The translations under genes were made by a program, and so were the position numbers. The notes below the pieces were generated by a model. It made no database searches, was not told the DNA's origin, and was given only the letters and a program-made list of their open reading frames with translations. From Symbiodinium natans (taxonomy: Eukaryota > Sar > Dinophyceae > Suessiales > Symbiodiniaceae), in assembly GCA_905221605.1 (NCBI GenBank), contig CAJNDS010000380.1, forward strand, positions 440,001-504,000: DNA of 64,000 nt, written 5' to 3'. Positions 20,866 through 32,199 of the stretch are shown here, piece by piece (positions within the stretch are counted from its first letter, which is position 1; each line of letters begins with the position of its first letter).

Positions 20866-20983
20866 TCACACTGCTTCCAAGCCCATAAGCTCGCTGCAGT
20901 CTCGCAGGATCGGGGTTGAGCTTGCAGCTGCGTACATCTCGGCAGTCGGACAATGAACAGGACAGTGGAGCCTAACGATCTCC
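20866..20983 (-). CDS. C-terminal exon with a Cys-rich start
   Basis: The exon is bounded by acceptor GCTGCTCAG and TGA at 20866-20868, 38 codons. It reads EIVRLHCPVHCPTAEMYAAA, then STPILRDCSELMGLEAV. The CPxxCP pattern is vaguely like LCCL-type cysteine motifs, but the match is too weak to name. It sits on the block's strand upstream of the 19.6-20.1 kb exons. Confidence 0.42.
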
Positions 20984-21804
20984 CTGAGCAGCCGTCAACG
21001 GCAATCAATGGTGCAACCGACCCCTTGTCAAATCGCACTTGCAACAGAGATTGCAGCCATCAACTGACACACATGACCACGCGACCCGAAGCGAGGCTAC
21101 CCAGACAAGTTTAGGTTGCCTCCCCCCAAACAACGAAAGCAAAAGGCATCAAAGTCCAAACTAAAGGCGTGATCTCAGGCTGGTGCCAGAGGCTTCTTCT
21201 CCTGATCAGACACTCGGCTTGGCGTCTCCAGGATCTCTCGCACCTGCAAACTCGTCCAAACCCCTACCCGAAAGATGGCTGCAAGTCACAGCGGCATTGA
21301 GTTCGGGAAGGCTGTCATGCGATAAGAAATCTCACATACGACAACTCACTCCATCATTCTTTTGCATCAATTATGCTGCATTGCATGTCAGGATGTTGAG
21401 ATACTCACACATGGCGTGGCCTCTTTGTCAGCTGCGTCTCTCTTGTCGTGCGAAGACTGTGACGTGCTTGGTTTTGGCGGGGCCTAAGCTGACTTCACAA
21501 TAACACTGCGGACCCAAACGCCCAGAATGTGCAAAAGCCTTCTTTTGATGCGTCAACCGAATGAGGGGGAGGCCGCGGCGGAAGCCACTGGCGCAGCGGA
21601 GCCTGCAGCCATGTCTGGCTCGGCCTCGCCTTGGCGCACAAGTCGCGTTTTGGTGGGCTTTGCCTGAAACCACAGAAGCAGACACAAGCAGATTGCGTTT
21701 CCAGGCATCCTCGCTCGCTTGGCTTTGACCCGCGGAGCCGTCTGCAGATTCCGCCTGGAAAGGACACATGAAACATCCCCAGACTGCCCCTAACATCCTT
21801 TAAG

Positions 21805-21930
21805 GTGAACAGCCGGACCTCCACACCCATCGAAGAAAGAGGAAGTCCTAGCCGGCAGTGGAGATACACAGCCCTGTTCTGATAGCGACACAGTGCTGAT
21901 GACACGGCATCCCGGTATGTGCTCTCCACC
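21805..21930 (-). CDS. Candidate exon
   Basis: The minus frame reads STYRDAVSSALCRYQNRAVY and GLPLSSMGVEVRLFTLK, compatible with a folded domain. The donor side is uncertain and no family was recognised. Confidence 0.25.
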
Positions 21931-21999
21931 CATGCCTGTGACGTGCAGACGCAGCTCTGTCAGCTCACTTGCCCAGATGGCCTTGCAGGCTCCAGGTTG

Positions 22000-23180
22000 G
22001 ACATGCAAGAAACACTTGAGAAACCGAAAGCACCAAACCCAAACCTCAAACCCGCACCACTTTTACGGGAAGTTTCTCGGGTGACAAGAGCCTTGTCGCG
22101 AACAGGTCCAAGGGCACGCGCGGGAACACAAGCCCATCTGCTCCAGCCATGGTTTAACAGCCCGAGACCCCAAGTGTGGAGTGTCCGTGCACGTAGTACG
22201 GACGCGATACTCGTAATGACCTTTGCTTTATCGCAGAAGCTGTTTTCTAGGCCTATCATCTACGAAGCCTTGTCGGCCACTCTGTATTTGCCCTGTCACA
22301 TGCTAGCTGGACAGCCGGCCGGGCAGGATATATTCGGAGGGAATCACCGACGTCGGCATTAGCGAATGCTCTTGCACTTGGACATCCAGTCTGAGGATGA
22401 ATATCTGGCTGGTTTCGGTATGCCCAATCGAAGCACTTTCGGAAGGGACTTTCGCCCCTGAGCCTCATGGGTTGCGTTGAGGGGCGGCCGTTTTGACCAG
22501 GCTCCCTCAGTTGAATTTCCTACGCTACGCTTTGCACGCTTCATGCTACGATGCACGCTGGTCACTAGGCGATGCTTCGCCACCATGCTGCGCTATGCCG
22601 CTACGCTACGGTTGCACGTCTCGGCAAGGGATCCGGCCTCTTCTTTGCCCTCGCTTGTGGAGGCAACTTGGGAGCGAAGCCCCCCGAAACGAATTCGGGT
22701 TCCCTGCGGCTCGCTTGGCTCGCGCTTGAGGGGCGCCTCGCACTGCTCGAACCTCGACCTTCCAGCGGCTGCAGCAACAAAGTCTTGGACAGGAAGCTGC
22801 TGAGTTTCTGCTACGGTTGTGATTGTTGTTTTCGGCATTAGTACTCTGCACTCCTCCTCCTCCTCCTACTACTACTACTACTCCTACTACTCTTACTGCT
22901 CCTACTACTCCTACTACGATGTCTACTACGACCACTTGCTACTACTACTTGGCTGGTGTTGTGAATCTCATAGTGAGTCTATATGACCGAGACATGCCGA
23001 AACACTTCACGCCTGGAGCTCCTTGGGAAGCTGCACGCTGCCTCTCCTGCATGATTAGCATGGGAGGGCGAGTGAACAAGGTTTCTTCGTCTCAACACAT
23101 TCAAGTGCATGCAACATGGCTGCTTCTGTTCAACACATGCAAGTGTGTGCAACCTACCAAACCAGCGCGGACTGCGTAGT
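22000..23180. other. Low-complexity stretch with trinucleotide repeats
   Basis: 22509-22620 repeats ctacgct/gcacgct-like words. 22847-22925 is a (CCT)n-(CTA)n microsatellite. No supportable gene was seen. Confidence 0.5.
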
Positions 23181-23183
23181 TAC

Positions 23184-23257
23184 CTGCTTTTGCCCGAAAT
23201 TCTTGCAGCCCTCTTCTGACAGTATCGGTGCCGCCTCTGGATCTCTGGATGCACTCC
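23184..23257 (-). CDS. Splice-bounded small exon
   Basis: Acceptor GCCCAG and donor AAGCAG|GTAACT bound a 74-base frame reading ASRDPEAAPILSEEGCKNFG. Two other minus frames are also open across it, so the frame is a judgement from amino-acid composition. Confidence 0.35.
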
Positions 23258-23799
23258 CTGGGCATTGCGCAAGCACCCCAGAACTCCAAAAGACATCATG
23301 GTTCCTAAGCCTTGCGTCGGGACAGAACCTGTGAGGCATGCAGAGCTTTGCAGCTTTGGGAACTTTGGGGATTGCGGCGTTGCCGCATGCACGGCGCTAC
23401 TTGACAGGCGTTGCGTTGCGTTTTTGGCTGTTGCGCTTTACAGCGTTTGAGTCGAGAACGCGCAGGCCACTTGCAGCATGACCCGGTGTATACAGTAGGC
23501 TTTCGGGTCGGGATTCTGCCAGCAAAAACGCAAGAAGACCATGGAAACGCACCAAGCTGCTCAACGGCTTACACCGTAAGGCTTGAAACCAAAACCTCGC
23601 CCAAATCAGTCTTGAGACAAGTCAAGAACCCCACATGCCGGGGTCCCCCAGAACCCGCTGAATCCCCATCGCCGAAGTTTCCAAAATACCCCTCACAGTA
23701 GGGCGGTGACGCTTGGGCACAACGTAGGACCTGCCGGGTGCCCCCAGCAACCCTCGGGCAGCTCCGTGCCTCGTCGCATCAGGGTTTACATGGGGGGTG

Positions 23800-23972
23800 C
23801 AGCTGAGGGATTCAAGCGTGTTGAGGTTCAGGTGAGGATTTGGAGATGCTGGCTGTTGTAGATCTCTGACTGGATTGGACTGGAAGAATGCAACACAAAG
23901 GGCTTTGGCTTGCTTTTCATCCATGCCATGACTGGGAGTCTTAACGGGCTTTACTGGAGTCGGAGGTTGCAT
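23800..23972 (-). CDS. Candidate N-terminal exon
   Basis: An ATG-started minus frame reads MQPPTPVKPVKTPSHGMDEK and then QAKALCVAFFQSNPVRDL. The Pro/Lys-rich start followed by a helix resembles a true N terminus. The downstream part becomes repeat-like and is probably intron. Confidence 0.33.
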
Positions 23973-24599
23973 GGAGAGCTTGGTGTGGCTACGTGATGCA
24001 TTGTGATACCAGTTGCCAGTGCGGCCTTGTAGGAACTGCGCCTTGGCTTTTTTTGCAAGGATCCCCCAACAGTTACCATGAATTGAAGCTCAGCACAAGC
24101 CATAGAAACTCCAGGAAGCGCTTACAGCGCATGCAGAGTCCACAGCATAGGGTCATAGGGTCCGAAGATGCTCCGCAAAATCTGTTCCAGAAATGTCTTT
24201 GAGGGAGTGACGGCTCCACGCCGGCCGTGCAGGTGACCATGCCTTGAACCTCTCAAGGTGGAGGTGACATGATCAAAGTTCAGGATTGTTTGGACTTTGC
24301 GAGCTGGCCCTTGAGGGCCTTAAGGACTTGGGCGTGTTCTTGGTGTTCGTGTGCGCTGTCGGGCTTGGGACTGAGCAGCGCGTGCAGGATGGGGCTGAAA
24401 CCGCCAAAGCCTGAAACCCAAGCTGCCCCCATCGGTTCTTCGTGCCTTGGTGATTCTATCCACCTTGGAGTAGTACCTGCGGATGCACTGGACTCCAGAG
24501 TGGGGCAAGACGCCCCAAAAAAGCAGACAAGTACTGCCAGGCACCCCAAACCCTAAACCATCTGTCAATGAGACTCGGACTCGGGGCCCACTACCCCAA

Positions 24600-24860
24600 C
24601 CCATCCTGCAGTGGAATCGCTGCTGGGTCCCAAACCAGTCCGGGATGGAACTGAGGCCATTCTCCTCGACGAGCTGCATGAGCTTGCTGGAGCCTGCCAT
24701 AACATCTGCAACGACTCTAATTCGGGGCTTGTGCTCGAGTGGGAGAAGAAGCGTGGAGTTTCCTTGACCCAACAGAACCCAGCTCTCGAACCTCAAGGTG
24801 TGCTGAGCATTCTCGACCAAAGCTCCCGGCCTGGGGAGCTGCAGACACCTTGGGCCTGGC
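24600..24860 (-). CDS. Candidate exon of unknown protein
   Basis: Within a 229-codon open minus frame, this part reads ENAQHTLRFESWVLLGQGNS, then LPLEHKPRIRVVADVMAGSS and LMQLVEENGLSSIPDWFG, which look coding. The flanks of the long frame are low complexity (poly-Gly, Arg-rich). Confidence 0.33.
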
Positions 24861-24869
24861 ATGTGCGAT

Positions 24870-27230
24870 GTCAGCCCCAGCCCCCCCACCCCACCCCCCC
24901 CCCCACACCAAAAAAAAAAACTGCAGATGCAACATGGATCGGCCAGCCTACAGCTGACACCGTGAAATGCCATAACAGCCAGCAGCGATGCTGATGCACT
25001 CGGGCTCAATGTGACTCAGGATTCCAAACCCTATCTCCCTGCAAATAACCCCATGAAGCCCTGAGCCTTCAAGGCCCCAAAAGATCTCAAAATCCTACAC
25101 CCCTAAAGGTACCTACCTTTCAAGGAACTACAGGTAGCTTCTTCAGAGGCGCCTCGGTCTCCTCCTTGGGTCTGCTGCTGGGCCTCTTTTAGTGGAGTTT
25201 GGGGCTTCAGGTTTTCGGTTTGTAGGATTCGGGGCTTTAGGTTTCAGGGCTTATAGGGCAGAATAGAGATGCGGACCCTCAACCATGAAGAGCGTGCAAT
25301 GAACAAAGAACGGTATACAACGCTGAGGACCGCGTCGTGGGATACAAGCCTTGCCTTCTACCCATGTCGGGTGCCTGAAAGGAAAGGCAACTTGCAAAGT
25401 ACGAACTTAAATTCTAAAGATCTGTCTAAGTTGTACAGTTAAACGCATGAAATCTGTAAGGCCTGGAGCTTTCGAAGCCGAAGTCCACTCCGCCGGAGAA
25501 GGTGTTCAGGAGCTCCATGGCCTGGCCATGCTGATGAGCTGGATGTGCTATTGCTGTCAGAATGGCAATTCTTGTTACTACTGTCATTATTGCTATTCTT
25601 GTTCTTATTGTCATCATTGGCATGACTGTCATGCTTGTCATTATTGGCATGATGGCTCTCGTTTACCACCTCCTTGCAGGATGATTGTAGAGCTCATTTG
25701 ATCAGAGATCCTGCTCCAGAGGCAGCCACTGTAGTGATCGTTTCATCGGCTATGAGGAGGGAACGAGCACCGCGCCGCAGAGGAACATTACGGAGCTGTG
25801 CAGGACCCAAGTTTCCAAGGTCCAAGGACGGCTACGGAGCCTAGCGGCCTAGCGTAGTGTCGGGCGACCCTCACATCCCCTGTCGGGCGCCTTCGCTAGC
25901 CACTGCGAGTCGTCCCAACCTACCAAAAAGGATTGGCAGACTGACAGAGAACTTCCTGCATGAATTGACCAGCTCATGGCAAGCACAGCTTTGCCTTCGC
26001 CGGTGCGCCTGGGGGCCTCGAGTCGCGTGGTTTGTGGGGACACACCAAGAAAGACACGCGAGCCCTCAATCCTTCAGGCTCCATGCCGTAAGACTTGCAA
26101 GTAAGCAAGGTCCCGGATTTTGGCACAAAATACTGTTCAGCTAGTGAGGGCAAGCTCCCTGCAATCGGTTCTGGTATGTGAGCTTGGATCTAGGAAGGGC
26201 CCTGACGCGGGGAGCTCTGGGTCCCCTGCACCGTGGATAGGCCGTGGCGACGGCACCGTCGCCGTGCTGCTGCAGACGCTCGCCTAAGTTCTTGCCCGGA
26301 GCAGCGACAGAGATTGTAGTGCCTACATACGTCTACCTTCCCTAAACGTGAAGAACACCACAGGAAAAAGTTCTTTCTGCAAAGGCCTCTTAAACGCGCA
26401 CCTTTTGGGGCACGCATTTCCTACAGGCACTTTAGGCTTCTGTGTTTGGGCCTGAAAACGATATCCATGTGTTCATGCACACATCCGAGTTCCCAACCTC
26501 GGCGAGGGGGTCCCTGTACAAACAGGTCGGACAAGAAAGACAAAGAGATACAAAAAGCTTAATCCAGCTCTGCTCGACAAGCATGGGCATGACAAGATGG
26601 CACCAACAATCCCGAGCTTGCAGCATACTCAAGAATCTTCAGGCATGCGAGCCCTTCCCCCCTGAAACCTAAACCACTAAAACCCTTAAGCTGCCATTCC
26701 GGCTGGTTCCTGAACCATAAAGCACCTAAACCCATATCCTAAAGCCTTGCTTCTGAGAACACCCGAAAGCCCATTGATTCAAAGCGCAAAGAACACTCCA
26801 AGTTGGATGCTGCACTGTGCAAGTCATCCGAAACCCTTCTCTACAGGGCCGAAGTGCAGGCCTTGCCGGGACTGGGATGGGAAGCCGAACCTGCGGGCAT
26901 TTTTCCATAATGAGGTTTGAGGATTTGGGGGTGGGGAGGGCGAGTTGTTCTATAGTTAGGCAGCTTTGTCTACTGGAACCCCTTAGAGACTGGAGGTTCC
27001 TTACTTCACACGTGCTGTGTATTGTTTCACACGCGATGCAAATACGAAGACGCCTTTCTTCTACTCGACGATACGCATGACGTGTTGGAGTCAGTAGCGG
27101 TGGCACGGCACGCAGAGAACATACAGAATTGTTGACACCCATCATGGGAGCATTGTGATTGCAAAATAGGGGGGGGGGTTGCAAAGCAAATGGGTCTTTT
27201 TGAAACCCATCATGCGAGCATTGTGTTTGC
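24870..27230. other. No supportable gene
   Basis: Contains CCCTAAA-like relics (25020-25250, 26660-26750) and an imperfect repeat of tgtcattattggcatga words at 25565-25650. Frames through it are low complexity. The rest shows no coding signal that I trust. Confidence 0.4.
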
Positions 27231-27268
27231 GAATGGGCAGGGGGCAGGGGGCAGGGGGCAGGGGGCAT

Positions 27269-27301
<33 letters not shown>
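27230..27301. repeat. gggcagg repeat followed by a pure G tract
   Basis: Five or so copies of a 7-bp ggggcag unit run into 33 consecutive G (27269-27301). It is a strong G-quadruplex candidate on the plus strand. Confidence 0.95.
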
Positions 27302-27305
<4 letters not shown>

Positions 27306-27334
27306 CGCTTTTTGTCTTAGACCGTGCAAGCTTG

Positions 27335-28555
27335 CTTCAATGAGTCTTAGCAAATCCTAAACACTAAATCCTGCACACACACCCTAAATCCCAAACAATA
27401 TTATACTTCGAACATCCCCACCCTCTCTGGGTAGAGATACTCTGCGGTTGGGCACTCCAGGGAGACTCTGGGGTTGGGCAGGAGTAGACCGGGTGAGGAG
27501 AAGTAGACCGGGCGAGGAGAAGTAGACCGGGCGAGGAGCAGAGTTGAGTTTAAATTCTAACAACCCCACACCGAGGGTGGGGAAAAACCTGAACCCTGAA
27601 CAAACCCTAAACCCCAAAGAAACCCTAAACCCCAAAGAAACCCTACAAGTAGAAGTTTAAACAAACCCTAAACTCTAAGCGAACCCTAAGCCCGCAAACA
27701 AATCTCAAATAATAAACGCACCTTAAACCCTAAAGATCCACTCTCGACGAACCAAACCCTAAACAACCCCTCAACCTGAACAAACCCTAGACCCTACACA
27801 ACCCCCAAGCCCTAAACAAAACCTAAACCTCAAACAAACCTTAAATCCTAAAGAAACCCTAAACTCTAAACCCCAAATAAACCCAAAACACTAAACCGTA
27901 AACAAAAACGAATTCTTTGAATAAAATCCTAAACCCTAAACAAGCCCTATACGCTTGACAAACCCTCGGCCCTAAACAAACGCTAAACCCCAAACAAGCC
28001 CTAAGTCCTAAGCAAACCCTAAACCGTAAAGAGACCCTAGGCCCTAAACCAACCCAAAACTCAAAACAAACACTGCACCCTAAACTTTGGCCCTAAACAA
28101 AACCTAAACCCTGAACAAACCTTAAGCCCGAAACAAAGCTTAAACACTAAACAAAAACAAGGAAACTGAACAAACCCCATACCCTAAGCAAACCCTAACC
28201 CTAAACTCCAAACAAACCCGAAACCCAAAACAATCCCAAAACCCTAAACAATCCCAAAACCCTAAACTAACCATAAACCCTAAACAACCCTCCGTAAACC
28301 CCAAACCAACACAAAAACTTCGAACACACCCACCTCAACCCTAAACCTAAACAAGCCCTAAACAAACCCTATAAGCTTAACAACCCCTAAACCCTGGACA
28401 AACTCTAAACCCAAAGCAATCCCTCAAGTCTAAAAAGTCTAAACAATCTACAACTTTGAACCACACCGAATATCCTAAGCAAACCCACCGTAAGCAAACC
28501 CTAAACAAACCCCAAACCCTAAACAAACCCTAAACCCTAAAATTCTACACCGAAA
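27335..28555. repeat. Degenerate telomere-like array (CCCTAAA)
   Basis: About 1.2 kb of diverged aaaccctaaac words, often spaced as aaacaaaccctaaaccct, that is, a TTTAGGG-type telomere repeat broken by insertions. It lies just after the G tract and ends in T/G-rich DNA at 28560. It includes a short (about 19 bp) three-copy minisatellite, gtagaccgggcgaggagaa, at 27484-27540. No coding frame of note is present. Confidence 0.85.
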
Positions 28556-28559
28556 CAGT

Positions 28560-29550
28560 GTAGATGCCTGTAGTTTTAGGGATAGGGCCACTCGTAGGGG
28601 GAATAGCGGGTCTATGGAAAATTGACAGGCGTCTATGTTGCATAGGGGGGGCGAACAAGTACGGAGAGGGTTTATGCCTAGAGTCTATGGCAAAATGGAG
28701 GGGTCTATGAAAAGGGGTGAAAAGGAAACCTGGCAGGGCCTATGCATAGGGTTCTGGTGGTCAACCATAGGGTCAATACCATTGCTTTGGGGGGGGCTCC
28801 TGATCTCAGGGTCCAGGGATCTTTCGGGTTTCAGATACTAGTAGCGACACAGGCTTGATACGCACCGTGCGGATCTTCTTCCTTGCGTGGATAACGAGCG
28901 AACACTGTCTCGGAAGCATGTAGGCCTTTTCAATCAGCCGCGCGCTCAATTCAAGTCTGGGGCATCTGAGGATTGCTCGTGAACCGCACAATCAGCGCCT
29001 CCAGGGGAACTACTCAGAGCCTCACGCACCGAAAGTCGCCAGCGCTCCGGCTCTCTTTGGGAAGGTAGCTCGACTGCCAAGGAACCAATGCAGCATCTCA
29101 TCTAGAACCTTAGCTGCCACCCGTTCCTCTAGCCCAAGCAGGAATGGGACTTCTCCTTCAACGGCGACATGAGAAGGAGTAAGTCACCAGAACAAGTAAA
29201 GCAGCTAAATCTGAAGTCATCGTTCTGGGTTGTGGCACAACGTGCTGCAGCCATCAGAAAATTCAAGAACCCCAAATTCGGTCCCCGCCACCTAGCCCGT
29301 CGAGTGTCTCAAACACTGTCGATCCATCTATCCGCGACCAACGCCACTTGTCAGACTGAAGGATATGGATCATGATTATGGAGTACGGCTGTCTGCGTTC
29401 CCCTTATCGTTCTACAGGTCAAGCGCTACTTGCAATGGAAGACTGAAATTACCAACATTCTTCAGCATGGTAGGGTTGCCGGCTTCTGGGTGTCTCCGAT
29501 CGTTCTGCAGGTCAAAAGCCACAACAGCACAAACTGATGCCCACCCTCAC
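28560..29550. other. No supportable gene
   Basis: 28560-28800 is rich in taggg/tatggg words on the plus strand, as if an inverted, decayed arm of the neighbouring telomere-like array. The remainder shows no convincing exon. Confidence 0.4.
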
Positions 29551-29733
29551 CCTTGAGAGCAAGGATCTCTTCGTCCGAGTCGGCGTCTTTCTGGGCGGGC
29601 TGTGCCTCTTTCTTGGGCGCCGCCTTGGTGATTGGTGATTGGTTTGGCTGGTTTGCGGGGGGCGGAGGGGGATGCCGGGGGGGGGCGCCCGGGGGGGGGG
29701 GTAAGGCTTTGACGCCACAGGCTTTGGTGAGGG
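29551..29733 (-). CDS. Proline-rich linker exon
   Basis: Bounded by acceptor AACACAG and donor CTCAAGG|GTGAGG, 61 codons. It reads ALTKACGVKALPPPPGAPPR, a poly-Pro run, then NQPNQSPITKAAPKKEAQPA and QKDADSDEEILALK. The G tracts on the plus strand (29676-29700) are this poly-Pro coding. It is typical of a disordered linker in a larger protein; no family was assigned. Confidence 0.5.
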
Positions 29734-30460
29734 CTGTGTTTTCGGAGGTTCAGATCGAGTGTTGTCTTTTTGGTTGCTTGGTAGGGAACTGACCACGGCA
29801 CATGCTCAGAGCAGGGGCTCCTGACTGTTGCGCTGAGGTAACTCTGTCCATCCAAACTACGTCCGTTTGCACTCCTGAGGTCTGAAGGGGCTGCGGTGCT
29901 TTGATCTACTGTCGAATCCTGCTTGTCGAAGTGTAAAGATCATGGGCGTAGATCATCTCGGGATGGTGCTAAAGGAGTTGCGATAGCTGGCGATAGGCTG
30001 CGGCTTTCCGCTCACTCTTGTCCAGGTACCTGGTATGCTTGCTCTACTCTACCTAAAGCATTCTGGGCATATAGTTTCGTCCAGGAAGCTTGGAGGCAAC
30101 CAGGCCCGGAGAATCCAGGAAGTCAAGAAAACACCCAGACGTTTGGTTCAGCTCCTTCGAAACTAGGCTCCGAGCAGATTTGTTTTCCCGCTGGACTCCC
30201 CGGACTCGCTCTAGTAATTTTGTCCGGGTACCAGCCCGGCCCTCACCCAGGAAGGCCAGGCAAAGTTTAAGGGCCTTTGTTTCATGCCAGGAAGGCAAGA
30301 AGGTTGAGGTCTGCGGCTTGAAGGCTACCGCATGTTACCGCTCCGCCTCATTCTTTTGCACGTAGGTTTTCCACATTCGTTTGGGGGAAATGGGAGGGTT
30401 CAGGGGCTGCAAAAGCGAGTACAACATTACCCTTTGCGAGTCCCCCCGCACACACAAAAC

Positions 30461-30650
30461 CAACATCAACATTGTGTGCTCGGGCTAAGCGCCGCACGGC
30501 AGGAGGTGGGGCTGTGGTGCTAGGCACCTGCCGCACAAGTGCTCAAGCGCGTTGAACCAAGACTTCAGAGTTGGCTCATGTAACCTCACTTGGGGCTTCA
30601 GGCTGCAAGAGGCTTCGGATGGTGTCGTCGAACTCAGGGCCATGGGTTTA
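30461..30650 (-). CDS. Exons resembling the E3-binding domain of a 2-oxoacid dehydrogenase E2
   Basis: Exon 30461-30527 (acceptor GCGGCAG, donor GATGTTG|GTTTTG) reads VPSTTAPPPAVRRLARAHNV DV. PAVRRLARxxxVDV is the start of the peripheral subunit-binding domain that tethers the E3 subunit in pyruvate or branched-chain 2-oxoacid dehydrogenase E2. Readthrough past the donor (FVCAGGLAKGNV) also resembles the rest of that domain, so the exon end is uncertain. Exon 30590-~30650 upstream reads GPEFDDTIRSLLQPEAP before AAGTGAGG. The lipoyl and catalytic domains were not found nearby, so the assignment rests on one motif. Confidence 0.42.
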
Positions 30651-31227
30651 GAGCAGTTGCATACATGAGATTCGCAGGTGGGGCGTGTGAGCTGTCATCG
30701 ATGCCGAGATCACAGGTGGGAGGAGCATCATTGGACTAAGCTGTAGGGATCGGCTCCTCCCTAAACCCTACAGTCCTTACGTTCGCTGCCCCACTCCCCC
30801 ATGACAAATTTCTTTATGCCTCAGATCCCAAGTCAAGGTTAAAAACCTTGCAGGCTTTAGCATCTCAGCTTTGGAGGTGGGTGAGGGAGGATAGCTTTGG
30901 GAAGCTCTCAGCTGAGAATGGCATCTGCACCGATGGCCCATGCCTGCGTCGCCTCCGGAGGGCTCATCTCGCCCTCACGGCATGAAACTTCCAAACTTTG
31001 GCAAGCCAAACATGTGTCATCTGCCAGCTGCCTGGCCTGCCTAAAAACGAATCGTCTAATGCAACAGACTCAAGAAGGGTCGCGGGGGTAGGCGATCATA
31101 ACGATCCCTGCGCTTGAGTCCGACAAAGCCGCAAAAACCTGAAACCTATGTGCGAACCCTACTTCGTCATACTGTGTACAGTTCATGAAAAGCCATAAGA
31201 CTCCGCATGACTCAGCAAGGCAGAAAC

Positions 31228-31342
31228 CCTCAGCCGCCTGAGCTGGGGCAGCCGCGGCTGCCCCACCCGGATAGCTCGGCGGGCTTCCCCCCTGGAAGGC
31301 GTTAGTGACGTGCTTCAAGGCATTCAGTTGGGTGGCCCGCAC
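31228..31342 (-). CDS. Ala/Pro-rich exon
   Basis: The minus frame reads RATQLNALKHVTNAFQGGSP, then an Ala-rich run (GGAAAAAPAQAAEG), ending GAGG|GTTTCT. A helix followed by an Ala/Pro linker would suit an E2-type swinging-arm protein together with the 30.5 kb exon, but that is inference. Confidence 0.33.
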
Positions 31343-31531
31343 TCACTACCCCATGCAATGTTTACATCGTTGCGGGCTGCCGATGGGTCCCTCTGCTAAA
31401 ACCCCGGAAAGACTGGAATCCTACCAAGATCGCCATCCCAACAAGACAAACAATTGGCGAGCTTAAATCGCTAATTTCGCCAGCGCTCCCCTGAGTAGAG
31501 TTCTAGGTCACCAATGGTTAGCATTGACGAT

Positions 31532-31700
31532 TCACTGGAATGCGGCTAGCAACTGCTGCCCTAATTCTTTCTCCAGCTTTTGCGAGCCTGAAGAAAAGGG
31601 GCATTTCAAGAGCAAATACCTAAAGGACGTATTCACGCATCGTTCGAAAGCTGCTCTGCATCGGCCTTCTGCCAGCGAGCAGTCCCAGCACATCGCAACC
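31532..31700 (-). CDS. C-terminal exon of an unknown gene
   Basis: Bounded by acceptor TTTTCTTCAG, 31532-~31595 reads SQKLEKELGQQLLAAFQ and stops at TGA. The segment before it (CSLAEGRCRAAFERC, ending at a GTGAAT donor-like site) is the likely preceding exon. Confidence 0.4.
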
Positions 31701-32108
31701 CGAAACCTGAAAAATCCGAAGGGAAGCCTACGCAGGCCCTGACCAAGTGACCAAGACTCCCCTTGCCCCATCTTTCGGTCGGCCACGTGCCTCCAACGGC
31801 CGCTTCGCCGCCACCAGCGGGTGATTCACCTTAGTTGAGCTGATACTTTGAAAGCCCTTGCACTCCAGTGCTGAAGACAATTTTGGGGGTACAACGAACA
31901 AACTCGTCGAACTCTTTTGCTGCAACGCTAAGCCCCTGTAAGAACCTGAACTGCCCGCTCGCGCCTGGGCCGCCTTCTCAGCGTGCCGAGCTTCCTGCCA
32001 AGCTGCCCAGGATGCACAGGTCGAGTTGCGCGGATTAGCAAGTTAGGACTCAGCGATCTTGTCCGGAGATCAGTCTGCAAGCGGGCGCAACTGGTCTTTA
32101 AGTCTCAC

Positions 32109-32187
32109 CCTCCCGAGCCTGCGAGATTGCGCAGGGCGTGCAGAAAGTCACGAAAAGGCAGTCGCCACAGACACCTCAATGACTCAA
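32109..32187 (-). CDS. Small splice-bounded exon
   Basis: Acceptor GAAAGCAG and consensus donor GGGAGG|GTGAGA bound a 79-base frame reading ESLRCLWRLPFRDFLHALRN. It is probably an exon of the gene ending at 31532. Confidence 0.42.
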
Positions 32188-32199
32188 CTGCTTTCGCCG

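Noticed and set aside
20871-20983. LCCL-domain call from CPVHC
   Set aside because: Only the cysteine spacing is suggestive; the rest of the domain pattern is absent.
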